A DNA stretch of 18,497 nucleotides, from contig CAYUJE010000115.1 of NCBI GenBank assembly GCA_964444865.1, positions 1 through 18,497 on the forward strand, written 5' to 3'. The notes beneath the pieces are model-generated. The model had not been told where the DNA came from, ran no database searches, and saw only the letters and a list, made by a program, of their open reading frames with translations. The stretch comes from SXOA01 sp964444865. Lineage in GTDB: Bacteria; Planctomycetota; Planctomycetia; Pirellulales; Pirellulaceae. The translations under genes were made by a program, and so were the position numbers. Of this stretch, positions 12,291 through 18,497 are shown one piece after another. Position 1 is the first letter of the stretch. Every line of letters begins with the position of its first letter.

Positions 12291-15200
12291 ATGCGTTGGC
12301 CTTTTCCCCTCATTTTTGCCGCCCTTTTCGCGGGATTTCCAACCGTCGTTCCTGCCGCGGATCAGCCGCCGAAGGTGGAGACCGTCATCAAACGGCTGAT
12401 CGCGGGTGAGCCGACGCGCATTGTTTGCTTTGGGGATAGCATCACGGGAGCTTATTACCACACCGGCGGCGAGCGGGCCTGGTGCGACATGCTGGGGCTG
12501 GCCATTCAAAGGGTCTATCCGCAGTCCCGCCTCGAAATGATCAACGCCGGCATCAGCGGCAACACCACTGCCGCGGGGCTCGTGCGGATGGAAAAGGACG
12601 TCGTCGAGAAACAGCCCCATCTGGTGGTCGTCATGTTCGGCATGAACGACGTCGCCCGGCTGCCGCTGGACGACTTTGTCGCCAATCTCACGACCATCAT
12701 CAACCGGTCTCATGCCGCTGGGGCCGCGGTCATTCTTTGCACCCCGAATACGGTTTATGAAAATGGTGGCCGACCAATCGCCAAGCTCGCGGAACTTTCC
12801 GAGCGGATTAGAACACTGGCCAAGGAGCAGAATTTGCTGGTGGCCGATTGCTTTGCCCAGACGACGGCTCTGAAGGAGCGGGATCCATTGACCTGGATGC
12901 TCGGCATGAGCGACGAAATCCATCCCAACATGAATGGCCATCGCCACATGGCGGAAATCGTCAGCCAAACGCTCACAGGCAAGCTTGTCAAACTCGACCA
13001 TGTTCCTCCACCAGCCAATGCGTTGCACCACACGCTGGAAAAACTGTCCGCCGGCCAGCCGATTCATCTCGTTGCCATGCCGCCATACGACGAACGGATG
13101 GCTGCGGCATTGCGGGAGCATTTTCCGAAAGCCGAGATCAAAGTGACGCAGTGGCCGGTGGAAGGGAAATCTTTGGCGGAAATGCGCAAATGGGCGGAGT
13201 CGATTCGCGGGCTCAGTCCCGACCTCGTCGTCCCAGCAATCCCCTTCACGGCGACTGCAGATAATGACGCCAGATTCATCGACCACTACGAGTGGGCGCT
13301 CAACTTCAGCTTCCCGTTCGCTGGCCGAGCCTGGGATGTCGTTCCCGTGCTGCCCGAAGTCCCTGCTGACGCCACTACCGCCGAGAAGCACAACGGGGCT
13401 CTGGCACGGGAGATTGTGATTGGCAAAGACGTGCGGTTTTTCGATGTTGCTAGGAAAGAGCCCCTCTCCAGTTGGATCGGCGAGCAGCGGCAGACGCGGG
13501 CGAACGCCTGGCCGGAATTGCCGGCTGCGAATGGGGCTGTCCTCATTCCGGCGCAGGAATGGCCGCAGCGGCCGGGGCCGCGAACGGTGAAGGTCTTGGT
13601 CCACTATCCCGGCGGAAAACTGGAAAACGTGAAGGCCGAGACAGGTATCATGCTCAGCCTCCACAACTGGGGCGGGGAAGACTGCGTTGGGACGGCTGAT
13701 CCGCAGACGCTGGCCGACAAGTTCAACGTCGTGGCCCTCTGTGTGAACTACCTGCAAAGCGGCAAGAAAGATTCCATCGACGGCCCTGAGCCCTACGACT
13801 GCGGCTATTTGCAGGCGCTTGATGCCCTCCGCGCGGTCTGGTTTGTCAGGAATGGCCTGACGATCAAGAAAATCCCTTTCGCCGCTGGCCGCATTTATGC
13901 CACAGGTGGTTCCGGGGGCGGCAACGTCAGCTTGATGGCAGGCAAGCTGGCCCCGCGGACCTTTGCTTGTATCGTGGACCTCTGCGGCATGAAGAAGCTC
14001 AGTGCCGACATCGCGTTTCATCTTCCAGGTGGCAGCGATCTCGATGCCCGCTGGAGCCGCGAGCGGACGAGTAAGAGTTACCTGAGCCCCGACGAGCAGG
14101 ACATTCGCTTTGCCGCCCATCCTGGGCATCTCGCCGCGATGAAACAACTTGGCAATACGTGCCGGACGATTGTGGTGCATGGCATGGACGATTCGACTTG
14201 CCCATTTGCCGATGCCCAGGAACTTGTGGCGAACTTTCAGACGACCGGGCTGGAGGTCGAGCCCTATTTCATCGCCAAAAAAGATTTGGACGGCGAAATC
14301 TTCGCCAGCAGCGGCCACGCACTCGGCAATCGCACCAAAATTGTTCTGGGGGTGGCGGGCAAGTACCTCACGCCAGGGAGTCCCGGCGAGCTGATTCGTC
14401 CCGGCAACAATGACTTCGACCTCCGCGACGAGCTGGTCCGCTATCGCACGCCGGGTGGCGAGTTTGTCATCTCCTATGCAGCCGGCTTTCCGGTCGGTCG
14501 CTTTGAACCCAATCCCGAGACTCCCGTTTACGAGGAGCATCTAGACCTGACCTACTACCTGGACCGCTTCGGCCAGCGCCGCAAGATCGCCTCCACTGCC
14601 GATTGGAACGTGCGGCGTCAGCACGTTTTGTCCTCCATGCAGCGCGTCATGGGTCAACTTCCCGGAGAGTCATGCAGCGTGCCGCTCGATGTGAAAGTAT
14701 TGGAAGAAAAGACCACGGGAAAACTCATCCGCCGCAAGCTCAGCTTTCAAAGTGATCCCTATGACCGGGTTACCGCCTGGCTGCTGATTCCTGTCGAGGC
14801 GAAAGACAAGAAGAATCCCACCGTGCTCTGCCTGCACCAGACATTCCCCCAAGGCAAGGATGAGCCGGCTGGAATCGCCGGCACCGCGAACTTGCGTTAC
14901 GCGCAGGAATTGGCGGAGCGGGGGTACATCACGCTTTCCCCCGACTACCCTTCCTTCGGCGAACACCCCTATGACTTCAAACAGCCGGAATACGACAGCG
15001 GCAGCATGAAAGCGGTCTGGGATAACCTGCGGGCCGTCGATTTGTTGTCTTCACTGCCGGAGGTCGATGCCAAACGAATCGGCGTCATCGGCCATTCGCT
15101 CGGCGGACACAACGCCCTGTTCACCGCCCCGTTCGATCCGCGCCTCAAAGTCGTCGTCTCTAGCTGCGGCTTTACGAGCTTCCTCAAGGACGACATGCCG

Positions 15201-15512
15201 AGTTGGACTGGGCCGCGGTATATGCCGCGGATTCAGTCGGTTTTTGAAAACGATGCCAAGAAGATGCCGTTCGATTTCACCGAAATCGTTGCTTCGCTGG
15301 CTCCCCGTCCGTTTTTGGCCGTTGCCGCCACCAAGGATAGTGACTTCGATGTCAGCGGCGTGCGGGATGTGATGCAGGCGGCAGCGTCCGTCTATGAGTT
15401 ACAGGGAAAGCGTGACCACTTGCAGGCTCACTATCCGGAATCGCCACACAGTTTTCCGGATGAGGCGAGAAGGCAAGCGTATGAGTTTATCGACAAGCAC
15501 CTGAAGCCTTGA
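12291..15512 (+). CDS. Secreted three-module esterase: SGNH hydrolase plus two alpha/beta-hydrolase domains
   Basis: 1073 residues; AAGGA at 12279-12283 supports the ATG. Signal peptide about 1-23 (cut near PAA/D). Module 1 (about 40-235) is an SGNH/GDSL hydrolase with all blocks: FGDSITG (S50), GISGNT (87-92), GMND (117-120) and DEIHPN (D208, H211). Residues 240-430 are an intermediate region with no catalytic motif seen. Module 2 (about 430-695) is an alpha/beta hydrolase with nucleophile S541 in GGSGGGN and a candidate histidine H676 in SSGHALG. Module 3 (about 745-1073) resembles the dienelactone hydrolase/acetyl xylan esterase type: S936 in GHSLGG, an acidic candidate in ATKDSDFD (1013-1020) and H1053 in SPHSF. 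Each type usually occurs alone. Likely role: deacylation of polysaccharide or other extracytoplasmic esters; the substrate is inferred only. There is no internal stop or frame change, so this is a true fusion in the sequence given. Confidence 0.9.
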   Translation: MRWPFPLIFAALFAGFPTVVPAADQPPKVETVIKRLIAGEPTRIVCFGDSITGAYYHTGGERAWCDMLGLAIQRVYPQSRLEMINAGISGNTTAAGLVRMEKDVVEKQPHLVVVMFGMNDVARLPLDDFVANLTTIINRSHAAGAAVILCTPNTVYENGGRPIAKLAELSERIRTLAKEQNLLVADCFAQTTALKERDPLTWMLGMSDEIHPNMNGHRHMAEIVSQTLTGKLVKLDHVPPPANALHHTLEKLSAGQPIHLVAMPPYDERMAAALREHFPKAEIKVTQWPVEGKSLAEMRKWAESIRGLSPDLVVPAIPFTATADNDARFIDHYEWALNFSFPFAGRAWDVVPVLPEVPADATTAEKHNGALAREIVIGKDVRFFDVARKEPLSSWIGEQRQTRANAWPELPAANGAVLIPAQEWPQRPGPRTVKVLVHYPGGKLENVKAETGIMLSLHNWGGEDCVGTADPQTLADKFNVVALCVNYLQSGKKDSIDGPEPYDCGYLQALDALRAVWFVRNGLTIKKIPFAAGRIYATGGSGGGNVSLMAGKLAPRTFACIVDLCGMKKLSADIAFHLPGGSDLDARWSRERTSKSYLSPDEQDIRFAAHPGHLAAMKQLGNTCRTIVVHGMDDSTCPFADAQELVANFQTTGLEVEPYFIAKKDLDGEIFASSGHALGNRTKIVLGVAGKYLTPGSPGELIRPGNNDFDLRDELVRYRTPGGEFVISYAAGFPVGRFEPNPETPVYEEHLDLTYYLDRFGQRRKIASTADWNVRRQHVLSSMQRVMGQLPGESCSVPLDVKVLEEKTTGKLIRRKLSFQSDPYDRVTAWLLIPVEAKDKKNPTVLCLHQTFPQGKDEPAGIAGTANLRYAQELAERGYITLSPDYPSFGEHPYDFKQPEYDSGSMKAVWDNLRAVDLLSSLPEVDAKRIGVIGHSLGGHNALFTAPFDPRLKVVVSSCGFTSFLKDDMPSWTGPRYMPRIQSVFENDAKKMPFDFTEIVASLAPRPFLAVAATKDSDFDVSGVRDVMQAAASVYELQGKRDHLQAHYPESPHSFPDEARRQAYEFIDKHLKP

Positions 15513-15517
15513 GCGAC

Positions 15518-17722
15518 CTAGCTCGGCTTCGCACTGTCACCCAGGAGTTGTTCAATTTCCGTGAGTTGATTGGCGAAGTCTTCGTTGGCCGGCTCCTTTT
15601 TGAGCAGTTCCTGAATAGTCCGTCGGGCACTTTCCAATTGTTTGCGAGCCGGCTCCTTCTTTCCCGCCAGGAGCAGAGTGCGCGCCAGTTCCGTCTCGGC
15701 ACGCGCCATTTCCAGGTGGATCACCAGAATCTCCGGCGCTGCCAACGCTAATTTTTTGTAGGTCGACAGTGCCTCTTGATACTCCGCCTCGGCAGCAGCA
15801 ACATGGTCGCGGCGGCGATAGACGCGGGCAAGTTCCGTCAAAACAAGTCCCCGCAGCCGCGTGAGGGCGAGTGAATCATCGGGCGAAGCTGGCGATAAGT
15901 CCTTCGCTTGTTGAAGAGTTTTTTCCGCACCCGGTAGGTCTCCGGTGAGGATTTGCACGGATGCGGCCATCAACTCGGCTGAGAGTGTTTGCGTTTTCGC
16001 CTGAGAGTCATCGGGAAGGGCGGCTGCCAGACGGCGGTGAGCATCGACACTCTTTTGCAGGTAGTCCAGCATCTTGGGGTCCTGCCGCTCAAGGGCTGCT
16101 CGCGCCCGGATGCGTGCCACCGTGGAGTACAGCCACAAATCACTCTTCTCATTGCCGCCATCATTGGCGGGTTCCGCCATCAGCTCGTCCGCAATCGCGA
16201 ATGCTTCGTTCTCCAGCTTGGAAGCTGCCGCGAGCTTTCCGTCGCGATGAGACACCATTGCCAATCCCATCACGGCCAGTCCTCGATTGGCCTTGGCGAC
16301 GCGGTCCCGCGGAGTCTTGGCGAGCAGTTTGTCGAAGATGCGAATGGATTCTTCGTAGGCTGCGCGGGCTCGATCTTGGCGGCCGTGAGACGATTCCAGT
16401 TCCGCCAGCTTCAATTGCGAATAGGCTTGATAATGCTGAACGCGAGGATCGTTGGGCTTGATGGCGTCAATTTTTTTCAGCGTGGCGTGGGCTCGATCAA
16501 GGATCTGCAGAAAGAGCGGCTCGCCGCGTGGCAATTCTCGGATTTGGTTGGAGGTATCAAAGTAGTATTTATCCATGGCTGCCAAGGCCAGTTCGAGAAT
16601 CCGATCGGTTTCATCCTTGGCGGTGGACAGTTCATCGTTGGCAACTTCTAACTCTCGATTGGCCTCGGCAATCTGCCGCGCTCGCGCATCCAGCATCACC
16701 GCTGCCGTTACGGACCCAGCCAGCAGCAGAATTCCCGCCGCCAGTGCCGTCGCCTGCCACGGCCGCCGGCAAGTCCATTTCCAAACGCGCTCGCCCAGGC
16801 CGGCAGGGCGGGCCAGGATCGGCTCACCTGCCAGCCAGCGTTCCAAGTCTTCCGCCAGTGCCAGCGCACTGGCATAGCGGCGGCGCGGGGATTTTTCCAG
16901 GCACTTGAGGCAAATCGTTTCCAGGTCCCGGGGCAGCGTCGGCTGAAGCTGGCGCGGGCGGAGGGGTTCGTCGGCCAGAACTTGCAGCACGATGTCCATC
17001 GCATCGGTGCCGTCGAACGGCGGCCGGCCGGTGAGACATTCGTAGAGCATCGCCCCCAGCGAATAAATGTCCGCAGCTGGGCCGACCCCCTTGAACGCGC
17101 CGCTCGCCTGCTCCGGTGCCATGTAGGCGGGGGTCCCCATGACTTCGCCGGTCTTCGTCAGCCCCTTGTCATCATCCAGCCGCTTCGCCAGACCAAAATC
17201 GCTGATCTTATAGGCAACGCTCTCCCCCTCTTCCACCAGCAGCACGTTGGCCGGTTTCAGATCGCGATGAATAATGCCGTGGTCGTGGCAATGCTGCACC
17301 GCGCGGGCCAGCCCGGCGAGCAGTGCCACCGCCTCTCGCGGCGGCTGAGGCCGGCCGGCGAGCCGCTGGGCCAGTGTGCCGCCACTGGCATATTCCATCG
17401 CCAAGAACGGCTGCTGCTCGTCGCTACTGACTTCAAAAATCGCGGCGACCTGCGGATGCTGCAAGGAGGCGGCGGAACGGGCCTCTTCGATGAATCGGGC
17501 CGTCAGGGACTCCTCCGCATCCGTCGGCAGCATCTTGAGCGCCACGGTCCGGCCCAGCTTGAGATGCCGGGCCCGATAAACACGGGCCATGCCGCCGCGC
17601 CCCGCGATCCCCAGAATTTCATATCCAGCGGGAGCCGGCGGCAGCGTGGCTGCCGACTTGTGGGCAACGTGAGTTTCGTGGTCGATATCTGGCAAAGGAC
17701 TTCTCGCGGGTTTTGGTCCCAT
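15518..17722 (-). CDS. Transmembrane Ser/Thr protein kinase with C-terminal TPR-like repeats
   Basis: 734 residues from ATG 17722. In-frame ATGs at 17770, 17785 and 17848 would extend it, but the longest would overlap the transposase relic and add unlikely sequence. Numbered from 17722, the kinase domain spans about 34-300: glycine loop GRGGMARV (41-48), ATP lysine K63 in VALKM, catalytic HRDLKPAN (152-159, D154), Mg-binding DFG (175-177), APEQ (202-205) and DIYSLG. It is a complete PknB/Hanks-type kinase. One transmembrane helix lies at about 324-343, then a coiled-coil stretch (EANRELEVANDELSTAKDE) and helical repeats to the end with TPR-like pairs (AAYEESIRIFDKLL, AEAEYQEALSTYKKL). Topology would put the kinase inside and the repeats outside. 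Such kinases are numerous in Planctomycetota. Its stop faces that of the esterase gene with 5 bp between and no terminator visible. Confidence 0.92.
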   Translation of the reverse strand: MGPKPARSPLPDIDHETHVAHKSAATLPPAPAGYEILGIAGRGGMARVYRARHLKLGRTVALKMLPTDAEESLTARFIEEARSAASLQHPQVAAIFEVSSDEQQPFLAMEYASGGTLAQRLAGRPQPPREAVALLAGLARAVQHCHDHGIIHRDLKPANVLLVEEGESVAYKISDFGLAKRLDDDKGLTKTGEVMGTPAYMAPEQASGAFKGVGPAADIYSLGAMLYECLTGRPPFDGTDAMDIVLQVLADEPLRPRQLQPTLPRDLETICLKCLEKSPRRRYASALALAEDLERWLAGEPILARPAGLGERVWKWTCRRPWQATALAAGILLLAGSVTAAVMLDARARQIAEANRELEVANDELSTAKDETDRILELALAAMDKYYFDTSNQIRELPRGEPLFLQILDRAHATLKKIDAIKPNDPRVQHYQAYSQLKLAELESSHGRQDRARAAYEESIRIFDKLLAKTPRDRVAKANRGLAVMGLAMVSHRDGKLAAASKLENEAFAIADELMAEPANDGGNEKSDLWLYSTVARIRARAALERQDPKMLDYLQKSVDAHRRLAAALPDDSQAKTQTLSAELMAASVQILTGDLPGAEKTLQQAKDLSPASPDDSLALTRLRGLVLTELARVYRRRDHVAAAEAEYQEALSTYKKLALAAPEILVIHLEMARAETELARTLLLAGKKEPARKQLESARRTIQELLKKEPANEDFANQLTEIEQLLGDSAKPS

Positions 17723-17758
17723 TCTAACCGCAGAAACTCGCGGATTGCAGGCCGAAAA

Positions 17759-17788
17759 TTGACCTGGCATCGCAGGAGCGGTCATAAT
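17759..17788 (+). promoter_or_regulatory. Putative promoter of the RAYT relic, leaderless arrangement
   Basis: TTGACC (17759-17764, 5/6), an 18-bp spacer and CATAAT (17783-17788, 5/6). The A of the relic's ATG (17795) lies at the expected transcription start, seven bases after the -10 box. The same arrangement precedes the intact transposase. Confidence 0.5.
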
Positions 17789-17794
17789 GCCCGC

Positions 17795-18050
17795 ATGGGA
17801 AGACCTCGACGACTGACCGACGGCGGGTTGCCTGACCATGCCCTGCATCGGACCAATGCCCGGCTAACCCTCATGAAAGATTGCACCGATGATGAGGCGC
17901 GGCTGCGAACTGGCGGCTTTGCGAAAGTGCGTGGCGCGGGGAAATCCCTACGGCAACGAGCGCTGGCAGCGAACAACCGTCGCCCCCCTGGGCCTGGAAA
18001 GCACCCTCCGCCCCCGCGGCCGACCGCGAGAGCCAAACAATGAAGGATGA
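17795..18050 (+). pseudogene. Relic of a REP-associated tyrosine transposase (RAYT), catalytic centre deleted
   Basis: From ATG 17795 the frame gives MGRPRRLTDGG...HALHRTNARLTL, which matches the N-terminus of the intact transposase at 18109 (15 of 25 aligned residues identical: M-RPRR-T-GG, H-L-R-NAR-T). After about 34 residues the similarity stops. In another frame (from about 17907 to TGA 18048-18050) the C-terminal tail of RAYT proteins appears: ELAALRKCVARGNPYGNERW and LGLESTLRPRGRPRE. The whole middle, including the HUH motif and catalytic tyrosine, is gone, and the two ends are out of frame. This is an internally deleted, non-functional copy lying 58 bp upstream of the intact gene. Since the relic's C-terminal part is outside the window for the intact copy, its match there rests on recalled family features. 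Confidence 0.82.
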
Positions 18051-18071
18051 CAAAGGGGTCAGGCCTCTTTG
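18051..18071. repeat. Hairpin beside the RAYT gene, candidate REP unit
   Basis: CAAAGGGG (18051-18058) pairs with CCTCTTTG (18064-18071) around TCAGG: eight base pairs including one G-U. It lies between the relic's stop and the -35 box of the intact transposase. RAYT proteins recognise REP hairpins that flank their own gene, so this is the best local candidate. Its GGGGTCAGG core recurs in the heptamer array at 12138-12180. Confidence 0.5.
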
Positions 18072-18100
18072 TTGACAGGCGAGGTCGGTTCGGTTAGCAT
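18072..18100 (+). promoter_or_regulatory. Sigma70-like promoter of the intact RAYT gene
   Basis: TTGACA (18072-18077, 6/6), a 17-bp spacer and TAGCAT (18095-18100, 4/6). Transcription would start about 18107, only two bases before the ATG at 18109, so the mRNA would be leaderless or nearly so. No Shine-Dalgarno site fits in the remaining bases. Confidence 0.6.
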
Positions 18101-18108
18101 TTTCCTTC

Positions 18109-18497
18109 ATGGCCAGACCACGCCGCAACACGCCGGGAGGGTATTGTTACCATGTCCTCAGTCGGGGAAATGCGCGGCAGACCGTGTTTCCTAAGCCGGC
18201 GGATTTTGAGGCTTTTCTCCGCTTGTTCGATGCGGCTCACGAGATCGTGTCGATGCGGATCGTGGGTTTCTGCCTGATGCCGAACCATTTTCATCTCGTC
18301 CTGTGGCCGCGCGAGGATGGGGATCTGTCCCGCTGGATGCAGTGGGTGCTCACGACGCACGTCCGCCGCTACCACGAGCATCATCAGACGTCCGGCCACG
18401 TCTGGCAGGGGCGCTTCAAGGCCTTTCCCATCCAGGAGAATCAGCACCTCCTGTCGGTCCTGCGGTATGCGGAGCGGAATCCGCTGCGGGCCAAACT
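18109..18497 (+). CDS. REP-associated tyrosine transposase (RAYT), Y1/HUH family (3' end off window)
   Basis: 129 codons are visible; the C-terminus lies beyond the right edge. The N-terminus MARPRRNTPGGYCYHVLSRGNAR is the standard RAYT opening. The HUH metal-binding motif is H60-F61-H62 in LMPNHFHLVLWP. The catalytic tyrosine is Y120 in LRYAERNPLRA, and the signature GHVWQGRFKAFPI (96-108) lies between them. RAYTs are single-strand endonucleases related to the IS200/IS605 transposases; they cut and rejoin DNA at REP hairpins and are usually single-copy, domesticated genes linked to REP dispersal rather than to self-mobile elements. No IS200/IS605-like ends or accessory TnpB are visible here. 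A degraded copy lies immediately upstream, and a hairpin precedes the promoter. The part visible has no stop or frame change and should be active. Confidence 0.93.
   Translation, partial: MARPRRNTPGGYCYHVLSRGNARQTVFPKPADFEAFLRLFDAAHEIVSMRIVGFCLMPNHFHLVLWPREDGDLSRWMQWVLTTHVRRYHEHHQTSGHVWQGRFKAFPIQENQHLLSVLRYAERNPLRAK

Noticed and set aside
12204..14540. 778-codon minus-strand reading frame under the esterase gene
   Set aside because: It is antisense to a signal-peptide-bearing three-module hydrolase with intact motifs. The antisense product has no recognisable domain. It is long only because of codon-position GC bias.
17721..17726. TAGAAT on the minus strand overlapping the chosen kinase start codon
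   Set aside because: As a -10 box it would start transcription inside the gene's first codons, and there is no good -35 partner. Taken as coincidence, though it keeps the kinase start uncertain.
16982..18043. 353-codon plus-strand frame antisense to the kinase
   Set aside because: Most of it opposes the kinase catalytic domain. Only its last part, from 17795, carries meaning, as the N-terminal end of the RAYT relic.
18109..18497. A mobile IS200/IS605 insertion sequence
   Set aside because: The protein has RAYT-type features (MARPRR opening, VWQGRFKAFPI), and no TnpB gene or IS end hairpins are seen. The right end is outside the window, so this is not fully excluded.

Overview
The window looks like a chromosomal segment of a member of the Planctomycetota. 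No 16S or taxonomic marker is present, so this rests on gene content. The signs are: an ECF sigma factor overlapping a very large membrane-anchored beta-propeller protein; a Ser/Thr kinase with one transmembrane helix and a C-terminal TPR-like region; a secreted multi-hydrolase esterase; a small protein starting with the MTTNPYESP-type N-terminus common in this phylum; fairly GC-rich DNA; and few Shine-Dalgarno sites. Genes lie on both strands with little operon structure.

Left region (1-3500). A thiamine-diphosphate enzyme of the benzoylformate decarboxylase/acetolactate synthase class runs leftward off the window edge. Its coding sequence carries a 56-bp palindromic repeat inserted in frame. 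Next, on the plus strand, is a decayed VapBC-type toxin-antitoxin module: the antitoxin has lost its ATG and the PIN-domain toxin has an early stop. It is followed by a shortened DUF3052 protein, a 57-residue single-pass membrane protein and a YcxB-like membrane protein.

Central region (3557-11400). An ECF sigma factor (8910 to 8257) and a 1567-residue membrane protein (8260 to 3557) overlap by ATGA and are probably translationally coupled. The large protein has a cytoplasmic stub, one transmembrane helix, two lectin-like beta-sandwich regions, a long helical region, a PQQ-like propeller and a C-terminal beta domain. The pair reads as a transmembrane sensor-regulator unit of unknown stimulus. 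Divergent from it are infA (IF-1) and a secreted 553-residue protein closed by a clear intrinsic terminator.

Right region (11400-17722). An orphan OmpR-type response regulator has six perfect heptamer repeats directly against its GTG start. Divergent from it is a 1073-residue secreted protein fusing an SGNH hydrolase with two alpha/beta-hydrolase modules. It converges, with 5 bp between stops, on a membrane Ser/Thr kinase with TPR-like repeats.

Right edge (17723-18497). Two copies of a REP-associated tyrosine transposase (RAYT, Y1/HUH family) lie in tandem. The first is a relic keeping only the N- and C-terminal ends in different frames; the second is intact to the window edge. Both sit behind sigma70-like promoters placed so close to the ATG that the transcripts would be leaderless or nearly so. 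A hairpin beside the intact copy is a candidate cognate REP. The RAYT genes and the palindrome inside the ThDP enzyme suggest active repeat dispersal in this genome.
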